DNA from: Bacteroidales bacterium
GTDB taxonomy: Bacteria > Bacteroidota > Bacteroidia > Bacteroidales > UBA932
Length of the DNA: 55,041 bases
Assembly (NCBI GenBank): GCA_017962165.1
Contig: JAGCVW010000031.1
Location: 1 to 55,041, forward strand
Direction: 5' to 3'
Shown: positions 16,530 to 24,992 of the stretch, one piece after another
Numbering within the stretch: the stretch's first letter is position 1
Layout of the letters: each line of letters starts with the position of its first letter
Position numbers and translations under genes: made by a program
Notes under the pieces: model-generated
The model's input: the letters and a program-made list of their open reading frames with translations, nothing else
Databases searched by the model: none
Told to the model about the DNA's origin: nothing

Positions 16530-17870
16530 TTACAGATTTCTTACAGCGTCCTTGAATTTTTCTCCACGGTCTTCGTAGCAGGTGAACAGGTCGAAGCTCG
16601 CGCAGCAGGGGCTCAGGAGGACTACGTCTCCCGGCTCGGCGAACGCGGCCGACGCCTTCACCGCCTCCTCGGCGGACAGGGTGTCGACCATCTTGTCCGA
16701 GCCGACTATGGCCTCGAAGGCTTCGTGGAATTTCTTGTTGTCTATGCCCATGCAGACTATGGCCCTGACCTTCTCCTTGACGAGGGGCTTGAGGACCTCG
16801 TAGTCGTTGCCCTTGTCGGTGCCTCCGACTATCCATACCACGGGTTTGTTCTGGCAGTCGAGCGCGTACCACGCAGCGTCTACGTTGGTGGCCTTGCTGT
16901 CGTTGATATAGAGCACGTCCTTGACTTCCAGGACCGGCTCGAGCCTGTGCTCGATGGGCTGGAAGGTCTTCAGGCTCTTGCGGATGACTTCGTTACGGAT
17001 GCCCGCCGCCTTGGCCGCGAGGGCGGCCGCCATCGAGTTGTAGATGTTGTGCTTTCCGCCGAGGGCGAGTTCGCTGAGGTAGATCTCGCTTTCGTCTTCG
17101 CCGTAGCGCATCACAATCTTCTGGCCTTCGAGGTATGCGCCCTGCTCCACCTCGTGGGTCTGCGACATGGGCAGCATCTTGGCCTGCAGCACTATCTTGC
17201 TGAGGTGGTCGATGGTGATCTTGTCGTCCGAGTCGAATATGAAGCAGTCTTCTGGCCTGAGGTTGCGCGTGATGCGGAACTTCGAGCGCACGTAGTTCTC
17301 CATATTGTAGTCGTAGCGGTCGAGATGGTCGGGGGTGATGTTGGTGATAATGGCGATGTCGGGCCTGAAGTCGTAGCAGCCGTCGAGCTGGAAACTGCTG
17401 ATTTCCAGGACATAGTAGTCGTGCTGCTCGGTCGCCACCTGCAGGGCGTAGCTCTTTCCGATGTTGCCGCCCAGGCCTACGTTGAGGCCGGCCTCCTTCA
17501 ACAGGTAATATATGATGGAGGTTGTTGTGGTCTTGCCGTTGGAACCGGTGATGCAGATTTTCTTCGCGCTGTCGTAGCGCGCGGCGAATTCTATCTCAGA
17601 TATGACATGGACGCCCTTGTCGCGCAGGGCCTTGACCATGGGCGCGGTCTCCGGGATGCCCGGGCTTTTGACGACCTCGTCGGCGTCCAGCACCTTTTCG
17701 GGGGTGTGGCCGCCTTCTTCGTAGGCGATCTGCCAGTTATCGAGCAGCGCCTTGTATTCGTCCTTCAGCTTTCCGTTGTCGGACAGAAAGACCTCAAAGC
17801 CTTTGACCTTTGCGAGGACTGCGGCTCCTACGCCGCTTTCAGCTCCTCCAAGTACAACGATTCTTCCCAT
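16530..17870 (-). CDS. murD: UDP-N-acetylmuramoyl-L-alanine--D-glutamate ligase
   Basis: Mur ligase adding D-glutamate. The 446-residue protein has an N-terminal nucleotide fold starting RIVVLGGAESGVG, ATP-binding GSNGKTTT (109-116), and the INDSKATN block characteristic of MurD. It sits 4 nt after mraY and 2 nt before ftsW. Confidence 0.97.
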   Translation of the reverse strand: MGRIVVLGGAESGVGAAVLAKVKGFEVFLSDNGKLKDEYKALLDNWQIAYEEGGHTPEKVLDADEVVKSPGIPETAPMVKALRDKGVHVISEIEFAARYDSAKKICITGSNGKTTTTSIIYYLLKEAGLNVGLGGNIGKSYALQVATEQHDYYVLEISSFQLDGCYDFRPDIAIITNITPDHLDRYDYNMENYVRSKFRITRNLRPEDCFIFDSDDKITIDHLSKIVLQAKMLPMSQTHEVEQGAYLEGQKIVMRYGEDESEIYLSELALGGKHNIYNSMAAALAAKAAGIRNEVIRKSLKTFQPIEHRLEPVLEVKDVLYINDSKATNVDAAWYALDCQNKPVVWIVGGTDKGNDYEVLKPLVKEKVRAIVCMGIDNKKFHEAFEAIVGSDKMVDTLSAEEAVKASAAFAEPGDVVLLSPCCASFDLFTCYEDRGEKFKDAVRNL

Positions 17871-17874
17871 AATC

Positions 17875-19119
17875 CTACCTTATCTTCAATAGCGCCAGAG
17901 TGCCTACGGCAAGGACTATCCCCACGAGCCAGAAGCGCACTACGATGCGCGGCTCCGGGATGCCCTGTTTCTGGTAATGGTGATGGAGCGGGGCCATCAG
18001 GAACAGCCTGCGGCCTTCTCCGTATTTGCGTTTTGTGCGTCTGAAATGCCCCCTCTGGAGTATCACCGAAAGGCTTTCCATCAGGAAAATGCCGCAGAGG
18101 ATGGGCAGTAAAAGTTCTTTGCGGATGAGCACTGCGCTCACTCCGATAACTCCTCCTATCATCAGGCTTCCCGTGTCGCCCATGAACACCTGGGCGGGGA
18201 AGGTGTTGAACCAGAGGAAGCCCACGAGCGCGCCGACGAACGCAGCCATGAACACGGCCGTCTCGCCCGAGCCCGGGATGTACATGATGTTGAGATAGCC
18301 CGCGTCGATGACGTTGCCGCCAAGCCACGCCAGGATACCTATGACCACACCGACTATGGCCGAGGTGCCTGCAGACAGGCCGTCCATGCCGTCGGTGAGG
18401 TTCGCTCCGTTGGAGCATGCGAGTATGATGAAGATGATCACCAGCGCATAGAGGGCCCAGCGGCAGTACCAGCCGAACGCGCCCCTGAAGGGGATGAGGT
18501 ACTTGTAGTCGAACTCATGGCTCTTTACGAACGGTATGGTGGTCTTCGTGCTCTTGATCACGTCTTCGGACACATAGCGGCCATGGTCCACCTCGCCGGT
18601 GGGGGCGCCGTCTTCGACAACCTGTTCGGCCTGCTCGACTTCCTGACGGACGACGATGTTGGGGCTGAAGCAGACGGTTCCGGCGATCATGATGCCGAGG
18701 AGGAACTGGCCTGTGAGTTTCTTACCTTCGCTAAGGCCGTTCTTGTCGTGCTTGAAGACTTTGATGTAGTCGTCGGCGAATCCAAGTCCGCCGCACCATA
18801 TCGTAGTAAGGATCAGAAGCTGAACGTACACGTTCGACAGGTCGCAGACCAGCAGCACGGAGACCAGGAGCGCCACGATGATGATGACTCCTCCCATGGT
18901 GGGGGTGCCGGCCTTGCTCATCTGGCCTTCGAGGCCGAGGTTGCGGACTGTCTCGCCTATCTGCCTCTTCTGGAGCCATTTGATAACCCTCTTGCCGAAG
19001 AAGTAGGCCACGAGTATGGCGATTACATTGGCGAGGATGGCCCTGAACGAGAAGTAGGTCATCAGTCCCTGTCCGGGGATATCGTATTTCTTTAACAGTT
19101 CAAAGAGATAGTACAGCAT
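17875..19119 (-). CDS. mraY: Phospho-N-acetylmuramoyl-pentapeptide transferase
   Basis: Integral membrane enzyme making lipid I from UDP-MurNAc-pentapeptide and undecaprenyl phosphate. The 414-residue sequence shows the family signature GTPTMGG, the catalytic GFADDYIKV, the GANLTDGMDGLS block and the cytoplasmic HHH motif (APLHHHYQ). It is longer than the ~360 residues usual in E. coli because of a larger loop around the region rich in Glu and Gln (EVEQAEQVVEDG), a feature I believe is common in Bacteroidota. Confidence 0.97.
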   Translation of the reverse strand: MLYYLFELLKKYDIPGQGLMTYFSFRAILANVIAILVAYFFGKRVIKWLQKRQIGETVRNLGLEGQMSKAGTPTMGGVIIIVALLVSVLLVCDLSNVYVQLLILTTIWCGGLGFADDYIKVFKHDKNGLSEGKKLTGQFLLGIMIAGTVCFSPNIVVRQEVEQAEQVVEDGAPTGEVDHGRYVSEDVIKSTKTTIPFVKSHEFDYKYLIPFRGAFGWYCRWALYALVIIFIILACSNGANLTDGMDGLSAGTSAIVGVVIGILAWLGGNVIDAGYLNIMYIPGSGETAVFMAAFVGALVGFLWFNTFPAQVFMGDTGSLMIGGVIGVSAVLIRKELLLPILCGIFLMESLSVILQRGHFRRTKRKYGEGRRLFLMAPLHHHYQKQGIPEPRIVVRFWLVGIVLAVGTLALLKIR

Positions 19120-19123
19120 CGGT

Positions 19124-20524
19124 TTAGATTTGTTTGAATATTTCCTCTACCACCTCGTGCTCGTCGAAGTGGACTTTTCCTGTGGCTTCAATCTGGTATG
19201 TTTCATGGCCCTTGCCTGCGAGCAGGATAGTGGCCGGGCTCTGGGACATGGCGACCGCGGCCCTTATTGCCTCTGCGCGGTCGGCTATGCATACGGCCTT
19301 CAGCCTGCCTTTCGGGCTGAAGCCCGTGCAGATTTCGGCCATGATGTCTTCTGTCTTTTCGCTGCGGCTGTTGTCGGCCGTCACAAAGATTCTGTCTGCG
19401 TATTGCTCAGCTATCGCTGCCATCTCGGGGCGCTTGGTCCTGTCGCGGTCGCCTCCGCATCCGAACAGGCAGACGAGCTCGCGGCACGGTTCCACCTGGC
19501 GCAGGGTCTTGAGGACATTCTCCAGCGCATCAGGGGTATGGGCGTAGTCTATAACCACCGTTTTCCCCTGCGGCCCGCGAAGCGTCTCGAGACGTCCCGG
19601 GGCCGACTGGAGCCTGCTTATCCCGACGAGGGTTTGCTCTTTGTCCGCGCCGAGGGCAAGCGCCGCACTGTAGATTGCGAGAATGTTGTATGCGTTGTGT
19701 TCTCCGATGAGCCTTGTCCACACTTCGGTGCCGTCTATCCTGAGGAGCATGCCGTCGATGCTCTGCTCCATTATCCTGGCCGTATGGTCTGCGCCGCTGC
19801 GGGTGGAGTAGGTCACCACGTCGGCTTTTGTGTTCTGGACCATCACGAGGCCGTGCTTGTCGTCGATGTTGGTAATCGCCGTCGCTCCCTTCGGCAGGTT
19901 GTCGAAGAAGAGCTTCTTGCAGCGGAGGTATTCGGCTACGGTTTTATGGTAGTCGAGGTGGTCGTGGGTCAGGTTGGAGAAGATGCCGACATTGAAGTCG
20001 AGGAAGTCGGTCCTGTGCTGCTCCACGCCTATGGAGCTGACCTCCATAAAGCAGTACTCGCATCCCTCGTCGACCATCTCCCTCATGAGCGAGTTGATGG
20101 TGACCGGATCCGCCGTGGTGTTGGCGGTTTCCGACTTGCGCGCCCCTACGTAGTTGGCTATGGTCGAAAGCAGTCCGCACTCGTAGCCCATGGACCTGAA
20201 GAGGTTGTAGAGCAGGGTCACGGTAGTCGTCTTGCCGTTGGTGCCGGTGATGCCGACGAGTTTGAGTTCTCCCGACGGGTGGCCGTAGAAGCGGTCGGCC
20301 ACGGCAGCCAGGCCCTCGCGGTCGGTTCTGACGGCTGCGGCGGCGCCCCTGGCGAGAGCGTCCGGGACGAAGTCGCCGCCGTCGACAGCCGTCCCCCTGA
20401 CCGCGACGAACAGCGCCCCCGCCGTGGCCCTGCGGGAGTCACAGCAGACGCTCTTTATCTCGGTCGCGGCGGTGCCGGCGAGTATCTCGGCGTCAAGACC
20501 TTGGATCAGTTTCGACAGTATCAT
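19124..20524 (-). CDS. murE: UDP-MurNAc-tripeptide synthetase
   Basis: MurE adds the third stem residue. I choose ATG 20524 (MILSKLIQGL); an upstream ATG at 20539 would add five residues. The 466-residue protein has GTNGKTTT (94-101), IDYAHTPDAL and FGCGGDRD. The residue-selecting motif, DNPR in meso-diaminopimelate-adding enzymes, reads DNSR (384-387): Asp, Asn and Arg are kept and Pro is replaced by Ser. Diaminopimelate is therefore the likely substrate, as in other Bacteroidota, but the substitution is unusual. The gene overlaps the ftsI end by 32 bp. Confidence 0.94.
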   Translation of the reverse strand: MILSKLIQGLDAEILAGTAATEIKSVCCDSRRATAGALFVAVRGTAVDGGDFVPDALARGAAAAVRTDREGLAAVADRFYGHPSGELKLVGITGTNGKTTTVTLLYNLFRSMGYECGLLSTIANYVGARKSETANTTADPVTINSLMREMVDEGCEYCFMEVSSIGVEQHRTDFLDFNVGIFSNLTHDHLDYHKTVAEYLRCKKLFFDNLPKGATAITNIDDKHGLVMVQNTKADVVTYSTRSGADHTARIMEQSIDGMLLRIDGTEVWTRLIGEHNAYNILAIYSAALALGADKEQTLVGISRLQSAPGRLETLRGPQGKTVVIDYAHTPDALENVLKTLRQVEPCRELVCLFGCGGDRDRTKRPEMAAIAEQYADRIFVTADNSRSEKTEDIMAEICTGFSPKGRLKAVCIADRAEAIRAAVAMSQSPATILLAGKGHETYQIEATGKVHFDEHEVVEEIFKQI

Positions 20525-22415
20525 TCCAGTATGGATCAATGTTGTAAATTTCCTTAATGAAGTCGCGCACTACGCTGGCGGGGATGACTCCTCCGGCGAA
20601 TTCCTTCTTGGATATCTTTGAGAAGACGACGCAGATTACCGAGTACTGCGGGTCTTCGGCGGGGAAGAAGCCCACGAACGTTCCCTGCTGCTTGCGGGAG
20701 CCGTCGGCCTGGACGTATTTGCCGTTCGTAAACACGTCGGCAGTTCCGGTCTTGCCGGCCACCTTGCACTTGTCCGCGATGAAGGACAGGCGCCATGCGG
20801 TTCCCCTGAACTTGTAGTCGTCGTCGTTGACGGTGACATTGCACAGGGCTTCGGTAACCATCTTCGCCGTTTCGGGCTTGCAGATGCTCGAGTTGAGGAT
20901 GGACGGGCCGAGTTTCTCAATCACCTTGCCGTTCTTTTCGATGTCTTCGACTAGGTAGGGCTTCATCATCTTGCCGCCGTTGGCTATGGCGTTGTAATAG
21001 GCCAGGACGTGCATGGGAGTAACGCTCACCGAGTAGCCCATTCCTATCTGGCCGAGGTCGGTCTTGGACCAGCTCTTGTCCGAAGGGAACTTCAGGGTCG
21101 GGGTGGTGACGGGCTCGTAGACGTCGAAGTCGAAGCTCTTGCCGAGGTTGTAGGTGTGCAGCCTGCCGATGAACTCTTCGGGCTTGTCCTTGTAGTTCTT
21201 TATCGCCAGGTAGCGGAAGGCGTTGTTGGACGATATCTTGACGCAGTACCACAGCGGGATGTTCCAGGTATGGTACTTGGCCGCGTAGTCCTTGAGATGC
21301 TTGTCGGCAGGGTAGAGCTTCTGGTAGCCGTCGACCTGGACGAGGCCGTCCCTCGCGGGCACGGTCTGGTCTATGGAGGTGACTATGCCGTCCTCGATGC
21401 AGGTCATCAGCGTGGTGATCTTGAAGACCGAACCCGGCTCGCCGCGGCGCATGACGGCTACGTTTTCGTTCTCGCCGAACATGCCGGTCCCGCCGTTGCC
21501 CCTGGCCAGGTTGACCATGGACCTGACGGCGCCGGTCTTGACGTCCATCAGCACGAAGCATGCGGCCTCGAGTTCCGGTTCCGGCTCCACATACTTGCGC
21601 AGCAGGCGGTCGGCGATGTCCTGGTAGTCGATGTTGAGGGTGGTGCGTATGTCGAGGCCGTCGACCGCTTTGACATAGGTGCTGTCGTAGTCGCGGATGT
21701 AGCCGTTGTCGGTCTTCTTCATGTAGAAGCGGCCCGGAGTGCCGTGGAGCACGTAATTGTACTTGCCGTCGATGCCGCTGTAGTAGCTGCCGTCGCGGTT
21801 CTCGGTGACGCTGCCTATCGTGCGCTTCGCAAGCGAGCCGTAGGGGTAGCGCCTGGTGGGGACGTTTTCGACCCAGACCCCGCCTTTGTAGCGGCCGTCC
21901 TTGACCAGAGGGAACTGCTTCAGGTATTCGAGCTGCTCCTTTTCTATGGGCCAGCCGAGCTTGAGGTAGCGGCTGCCGCTGTCGTGTTTGTCCCAGAGGC
22001 GCTTGCGGTAATAGTCTGCGCTCTTGGAGGGGAAGACCGTGGCCAAGCCTTCGGCCAGGGCGGCCGCCCGCTGTTTCCATGCCTGGAGGCTGTCTTCGCG
22101 GGCGTCCTTCTTGAGAAGGTCGAACTCGCCCTTGCGGACATTGGGGTCGATGAAGAGCTGGTAGCGGGGGTAGGACATGGCGATGGGCCTGCCGTCAGAG
22201 GCCAGGATGCAGCCGCGGGTAGGCTCCAGGTCTACGCGCATGATGGGCTGGGTGAGGCGGCGGGCGATCTCGGCATCCGGCTTCCAGAAGATTTTGAGAT
22301 ACAGGAAGCGGCCCGCGAGGAATATCCCCACGAGCAGCATAAGCAGGTAGTACAGGTACAGCGCGTAGCTGATCCTGTCCCTCTTCCTGGTTTCCTGTTT
22401 CGTCTCTTCAGCCAT
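20493..22415 (-). CDS. ftsI: Penicillin-binding protein 3 / FtsI, septal transpeptidase
   Basis: Class B penicillin-binding protein that cross-links septal peptidoglycan with FtsW. The 640-residue protein has an N-terminal membrane helix (about 18-40), a pedestal domain, and the three active-site motifs SVFK (329-332), SSN (395-397) and KTGT (555-558). It ends shortly after the catalytic domain; no C-terminal PASTA domain is seen. It follows ftsL with a 1-bp overlap. Confidence 0.95.
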   Translation of the reverse strand: MAEETKQETRKRDRISYALYLYYLLMLLVGIFLAGRFLYLKIFWKPDAEIARRLTQPIMRVDLEPTRGCILASDGRPIAMSYPRYQLFIDPNVRKGEFDLLKKDAREDSLQAWKQRAAALAEGLATVFPSKSADYYRKRLWDKHDSGSRYLKLGWPIEKEQLEYLKQFPLVKDGRYKGGVWVENVPTRRYPYGSLAKRTIGSVTENRDGSYYSGIDGKYNYVLHGTPGRFYMKKTDNGYIRDYDSTYVKAVDGLDIRTTLNIDYQDIADRLLRKYVEPEPELEAACFVLMDVKTGAVRSMVNLARGNGGTGMFGENENVAVMRRGEPGSVFKITTLMTCIEDGIVTSIDQTVPARDGLVQVDGYQKLYPADKHLKDYAAKYHTWNIPLWYCVKISSNNAFRYLAIKNYKDKPEEFIGRLHTYNLGKSFDFDVYEPVTTPTLKFPSDKSWSKTDLGQIGMGYSVSVTPMHVLAYYNAIANGGKMMKPYLVEDIEKNGKVIEKLGPSILNSSICKPETAKMVTEALCNVTVNDDDYKFRGTAWRLSFIADKCKVAGKTGTADVFTNGKYVQADGSRKQQGTFVGFFPAEDPQYSVICVVFSKISKKEFAGGVIPASVVRDFIKEIYNIDPYWNDTVETDPRS

Positions 22416-22768
22416 TATCTCAATATAATCGGCGGCTTTTCAGCCTCTTTCAAGTCGGAGCCAAGCTCCTGAAGGTGTTTCACGGCGGTGCTTCTGCGAG
22501 TGAGCGATGAGAGCTCGTAGGAGCGCATCGCAATCACTGCTTCCTGCTCGGCGATAACATTCTTTCCGCGTTCGACCTTCGTAAGCGTATTGTCAATGAG
22601 CAGGCTGATCCAAATCGTGAGGGTAATCACCACGAACACGAGAACGATGTTGATGAAGTAGCGCCCGATCTTCAGTCGGAGGAGAAACTCTCCCTCGAAG
22701 ATGGCCTTGACGCTGTTCTTCAGCAACTGCCCGATATCCGAGATCTTAAATTTTCTCTCCTGCTCCAT
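22415..22768 (-). CDS. ftsL: FtsL-like division protein
   Basis: A 117-residue bitopic protein: a charged cytoplasmic N-terminus, one transmembrane helix at about residues 37-57 (INIVLVFVVITLTIWISLL), and a short periplasmic heptad-rich helix. Its place between rsmH and ftsI is the invariant position of ftsL. Sequence conservation in this family is poor, so position and topology carry the call. The ATG overlaps the rsmH stop by one base (TAATG). Confidence 0.85.
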   Translation of the reverse strand: MEQERKFKISDIGQLLKNSVKAIFEGEFLLRLKIGRYFINIVLVFVVITLTIWISLLIDNTLTKVERGKNVIAEQEAVIAMRSYELSSLTRRSTAVKHLQELGSDLKEAEKPPIILR

Positions 22769-23850
22769 TATTGCCTGGTCTTATTATTTTTAGTGGACGG
22801 CATTGTGTCCTGAGAGGCGTGTCCACCCCCGGACACGGGTAGGGGGTAGGCGTCCGTCCTAGACAAGTTATCGCGAAGCGATGACGTGGGATAGGATGGA
22901 AGGGGCCGGAAGGAGCCGTAGGCGACTGGAGTCCTCGAAGGGCACATTGCCGTCCGCTGACCAATACGAAGTTTGGCGCTGCGGGCGCGGGTGTTGGCGG
23001 CAATTTCATCCTCTTCGGGGAGGATGGGTTTGCGGTTGACGGCTTCGAAGGGAGTTTCGCTGCGGCCGAACATGTCGCGGACGATTTCGCCTTCGATGTT
23101 GCCGGCTTTGATGAAGTTTTTGACCATGCGGTCTTCGAGCGAGTGGTAGGTGATTACCACCAGCCGTCCGCCGGGCTTGAGCGCGAGCGCCGCACCCTCC
23201 AGGAACTTCTCCAGCGAGCGCATTTCCTGATTCACTTCGATACGGAGCGCCTGGTAGACCTTCGCGAGGAATTTGTGCTCAGCGAAAGAAGGCAGGGCGG
23301 CTGCAATGGCATTGTCCAGGTCGTCGGTGGTTTCGATAGCCTTCTGGGCGCGGGCTGATACTATCAGCTTCGCGACCTTGCGGGCGTCGTCGACCTCACC
23401 GTAAATCCTAAGAATCCTTTCCAATTCTTCTTGCGTATAAGAATTGACAATGTCCGCTGCAGTCGTTGGTCCCTGCACATTCATTCGCATGTCGAGCGGA
23501 GCGCTATAGCGGAACGAGAAGCCCCTTTCCGCCGTATCGAACTGATGCGACGACACTCCCAGGTCTGCCAGGATGCCGTCGAACCCTCCCTCCGTTTCTG
23601 TAAGGGAGTAGTTGTATATGAATCTGAAATCGTTGTGGATGAGTGTGAACCTGGGGTCGTCCAGGGCGTTCTTCATGGCGTCCGCGTCGCGGTCGAAGGC
23701 TACGAGCCTGCCTTTGGGCCCCAGCCTTTTGACTATCTCGCGGCTGTGGCCTCCGCCGCCGAAGGTGGCGTCGGCATAGACGCCGCAGGCGTCCTTTACA
23801 AGGGCGTCTACGCTCTCCTTAAGCAGAACGGGATTGTGGTACTCCGACAT
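22768..23850 (-). CDS. rsmH: 16S rRNA m4C1402 methyltransferase with element-derived C-terminus
   Basis: RsmH (MraW) methylates N4 of C1402 in 16S rRNA. Residues 1-298 are a normal RsmH: HNPVLLKESVDAL at the start, SAM motif ADATFGGGGHSR (26-37), LADLGVSSHQFD, and the usual ending RARSAKLRIGQ. The last ~60 residues (299-360) match nothing expected; residues 299-352 are encoded by a 161-bp element with terminal inverted repeats. Removing those 161 bases joins CAG-C to AC-TAA and gives a stop after residue 299, the normal family length. So the present C-terminus is a recent addition. Function is probably unaffected because the catalytic domain is complete. Confidence 0.93.
   Translation of the reverse strand: MSEYHNPVLLKESVDALVKDACGVYADATFGGGGHSREIVKRLGPKGRLVAFDRDADAMKNALDDPRFTLIHNDFRFIYNYSLTETEGGFDGILADLGVSSHQFDTAERGFSFRYSAPLDMRMNVQGPTTAADIVNSYTQEELERILRIYGEVDDARKVAKLIVSARAQKAIETTDDLDNAIAAALPSFAEHKFLAKVYQALRIEVNQEMRSLEKFLEGAALALKPGGRLVVITYHSLEDRMVKNFIKAGNIEGEIVRDMFGRSETPFEAVNRKPILPEEDEIAANTRARSAKLRIGQRTAMCPSRTPVAYGSFRPLPSYPTSSLRDNLSRTDAYPLPVSGGGHASQDTMPSTKNNKTRQ
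22795..22955. mobile_element. 161-bp MITE-like element inserted in the rsmH 3' end
   Basis: The ends are GGACGGCATTGTGTCC (22795-22810) and its near-perfect inverse (22940-22955), matching at 14 of 16 positions. Inside are further palindromes, including GTGTCC/GGACAC (22820-22825/22831-22836) and ATCGC-GAA-GCGAT near 22870. No transposase is encoded. No clear target-site duplication is visible. Excision in silico restores a stop codon at normal RsmH length. Confidence 0.72.
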
Positions 23851-23862
23851 AGCGCCTCGCCT

Positions 23863-24309
23863 TTATTTAGAAAGGCTTTCCGCTATGGCAATGTAATTTT
23901 CGTCAGAGAGACGTGAGGCGTCGAACTTCTCCTTCGCCCAAATCTCGATCTTGAAATCAATGCCAAAGAATACGACCTCTTTGTTCACACCGATTGCGTC
24001 AAGAAGGTTCCGGGAGATTGAGATACGCCCCAATTTTGAATCCGGTTCGACCACATCGCGGTCGCGCATATACTCCCTCCAGAACTGCACGTGCTTGGGG
24101 TTGAAGAAGTTGAGACCGTCTTTAATCTTCTCCGACTGCCGGTTCCACTCCTCCAGAGTGTACATCTCCAGACAGTCGTCGTAGATGCTCTTTTTCACTA
24201 CGAATCTCATGTCTCCACCCACAGGCAGGCAGCCCTTCAGGGGCGCCGGGAGCACAAGCCTGCCCCTGTCGTCCACTTTCGAGGTGTATTCGCCGATGAA
24301 TGTGATCAT
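23863..24309 (-). CDS. mraZ: Transcriptional regulator MraZ
   Basis: First gene of the dcw cluster; MraZ is a ring-forming AbrB-like DNA-binding protein that regulates this operon in other bacteria. I start at ATG 24309 (MITFIGEYTSKVDDRGRL), giving 148 residues; the frame is open further upstream but that stretch contains the promoter. The two family DxxGR-type motifs are KVDDRGRLVLPA and SKLGRISISRNL. The rsmH start lies 12 nt downstream. Confidence 0.95.
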   Translation of the reverse strand: MITFIGEYTSKVDDRGRLVLPAPLKGCLPVGGDMRFVVKKSIYDDCLEMYTLEEWNRQSEKIKDGLNFFNPKHVQFWREYMRDRDVVEPDSKLGRISISRNLLDAIGVNKEVVFFGIDFKIEIWAKEKFDASRLSDENYIAIAESLSK

Positions 24310-24335
24310 AATTTTGTTCTTATACGCAAGTGCGA

Positions 24336-24343
24336 CAAAGATA
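24336..24343 (-). promoter_or_regulatory. -7 box of the dcw operon promoter
   Basis: TATCTTTG on the minus strand, a match to TAnnTTTG, with its G 26 nt before the mraZ start codon. It should drive the 14-gene run from mraZ to gltX. Confidence 0.65.
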
Positions 24344-24415
24344 AGAAATGTTTTCCATTTTATTCCCACTTTTTACATTTTTTTACCGCCATTCAATCTT
24401 ACCCTGTGGTTTTTA

Positions 24416-24423
24416 TATCTTTG
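24416..24423 (+). promoter_or_regulatory. -7 box for the Cys-rich lipoprotein gene
   Basis: TATCTTTG with seven bases between its G and the ATG at 24431, so transcription should begin at or within a few bases of the start codon. Confidence 0.6.
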
Positions 24424-24430
24424 TATCATT

Positions 24431-24811
24431 ATGAAGAAAGTTTTAATCATCGCTCTCGCCGTAATGTGCGTAGCCGCGTGCGGCCCGCGCCGCTCGGGAA
24501 AGTCGCAGGAAAATCAGAAGGATGCCTGCCAGAAAGAAGTTGTCGAACACAAATGCTGCGGCCATGCCTCCGAAGGCGCCTGCCCTTCAGAAGAGACAGG
24601 GGAGAAGTGCCCCCATGCATCTGTCAGCGGCGAGTGTCAGCACACCCATGAAGCAGTAAAGGAGTGCGCGGAAAAAGCCGAACAGTGCGCGAAGGAGACG
24701 AAGGAGTGTGCCAAAGAAGCGGCTAAGGAGGGCGCCGCGACTGTCGAGCAGCTCGAAAGGCAGACCCAACCAAAACCCGTCAAGCCCGTTCCCAATCCTT
24801 ATAAGAAATAG
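24431..24811 (+). CDS. Small Cys/His-rich lipoprotein of unknown function
   Basis: I recognise no family. The 126-residue product starts MKKVLIIALAVMCVAACG, a lipoprotein signal with lipobox VAAC. The mature part has scattered Cys and His (HKCCGH, GACPSEE, KCPHAS, ECQHTH) and then a helical stretch KECAEKAEQCAKETKECAK in which Cys recurs exactly every seven residues, so the thiols would line one face of a helix. The tail is Pro-rich. The pattern suggests metal binding or thiol cross-linking at the inner or outer membrane, but this is inference. It is divergent from mraZ and has its own -7 box; tRNA-His follows. Confidence 0.75.
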   Translation: MKKVLIIALAVMCVAACGPRRSGKSQENQKDACQKEVVEHKCCGHASEGACPSEETGEKCPHASVSGECQHTHEAVKECAEKAEQCAKETKECAKEAAKEGAATVEQLERQTQPKPVKPVPNPYKK

Positions 24812-24825
24812 CAGGGTCCCGGATA

Positions 24826-24856
24826 TTTGTATTTTCCAAAAATATCTCTACCTTTG
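24826..24856 (+). promoter_or_regulatory. tRNA-His promoter
   Basis: A -33 TTTG (24826-24829) and -7 TACCTTTG (24849-24856) with a 19-bp spacer, a near-perfect Bacteroidota promoter 16 nt before the tRNA. Confidence 0.8.
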
Positions 24857-24872
24857 CAGTCCTCTCTAACAC

Positions 24873-24946
24873 GGTGCGATTAGTTCAGTTGGTAGAGCAC
24901 CAGATTGTGGTTCTGGTTGTCGTGGGTTCGAGCCCCACATCGCACC
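24873..24946 (+). tRNA. tRNA-His (GTG)
   Basis: A complete cloverleaf: acceptor GTGCGAT (24874-24880) pairs with ATCGCAC (24939-24945); the anticodon loop holds GTG; the T-arm contains GGTTCGAGCC. G at 24873 is the extra G-1 of tRNA-His and faces C73 (24946), so G-1 is encoded. CCA is not encoded. Confidence 0.97.
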
Positions 24947-24953
24947 CGAAACG

Positions 24954-24979
24954 GGCCGCTCATCCGAGCGGCCTTTTTT
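24954..24979 (+). terminator. tRNA-His terminator
   Basis: GGCCGCTC (24954-24961), loop ATCC, GAGCGGCC (24966-24973), then six T. Confidence 0.9.
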
Positions 24980-24992
24980 CGTGTGCGATGTG

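Noticed and set aside
15118..16872. ftsW extended to 584 residues
   Set aside because: The extra 115 residues lie inside murD in another frame and are Arg/Gln-rich; the family-like start is ATG 16527.
19130..22472. Long plus-strand open frames (475 and 487 codons) opposite murE and ftsI
   Set aside because: They mirror conserved genes codon for codon and have no start context, promoter or family features.
22795..22955. RsmH tail as a genuine functional domain
   Set aside because: It is encoded within a structured inverted-repeat element and disappears, with a restored stop codon, when the element is removed.
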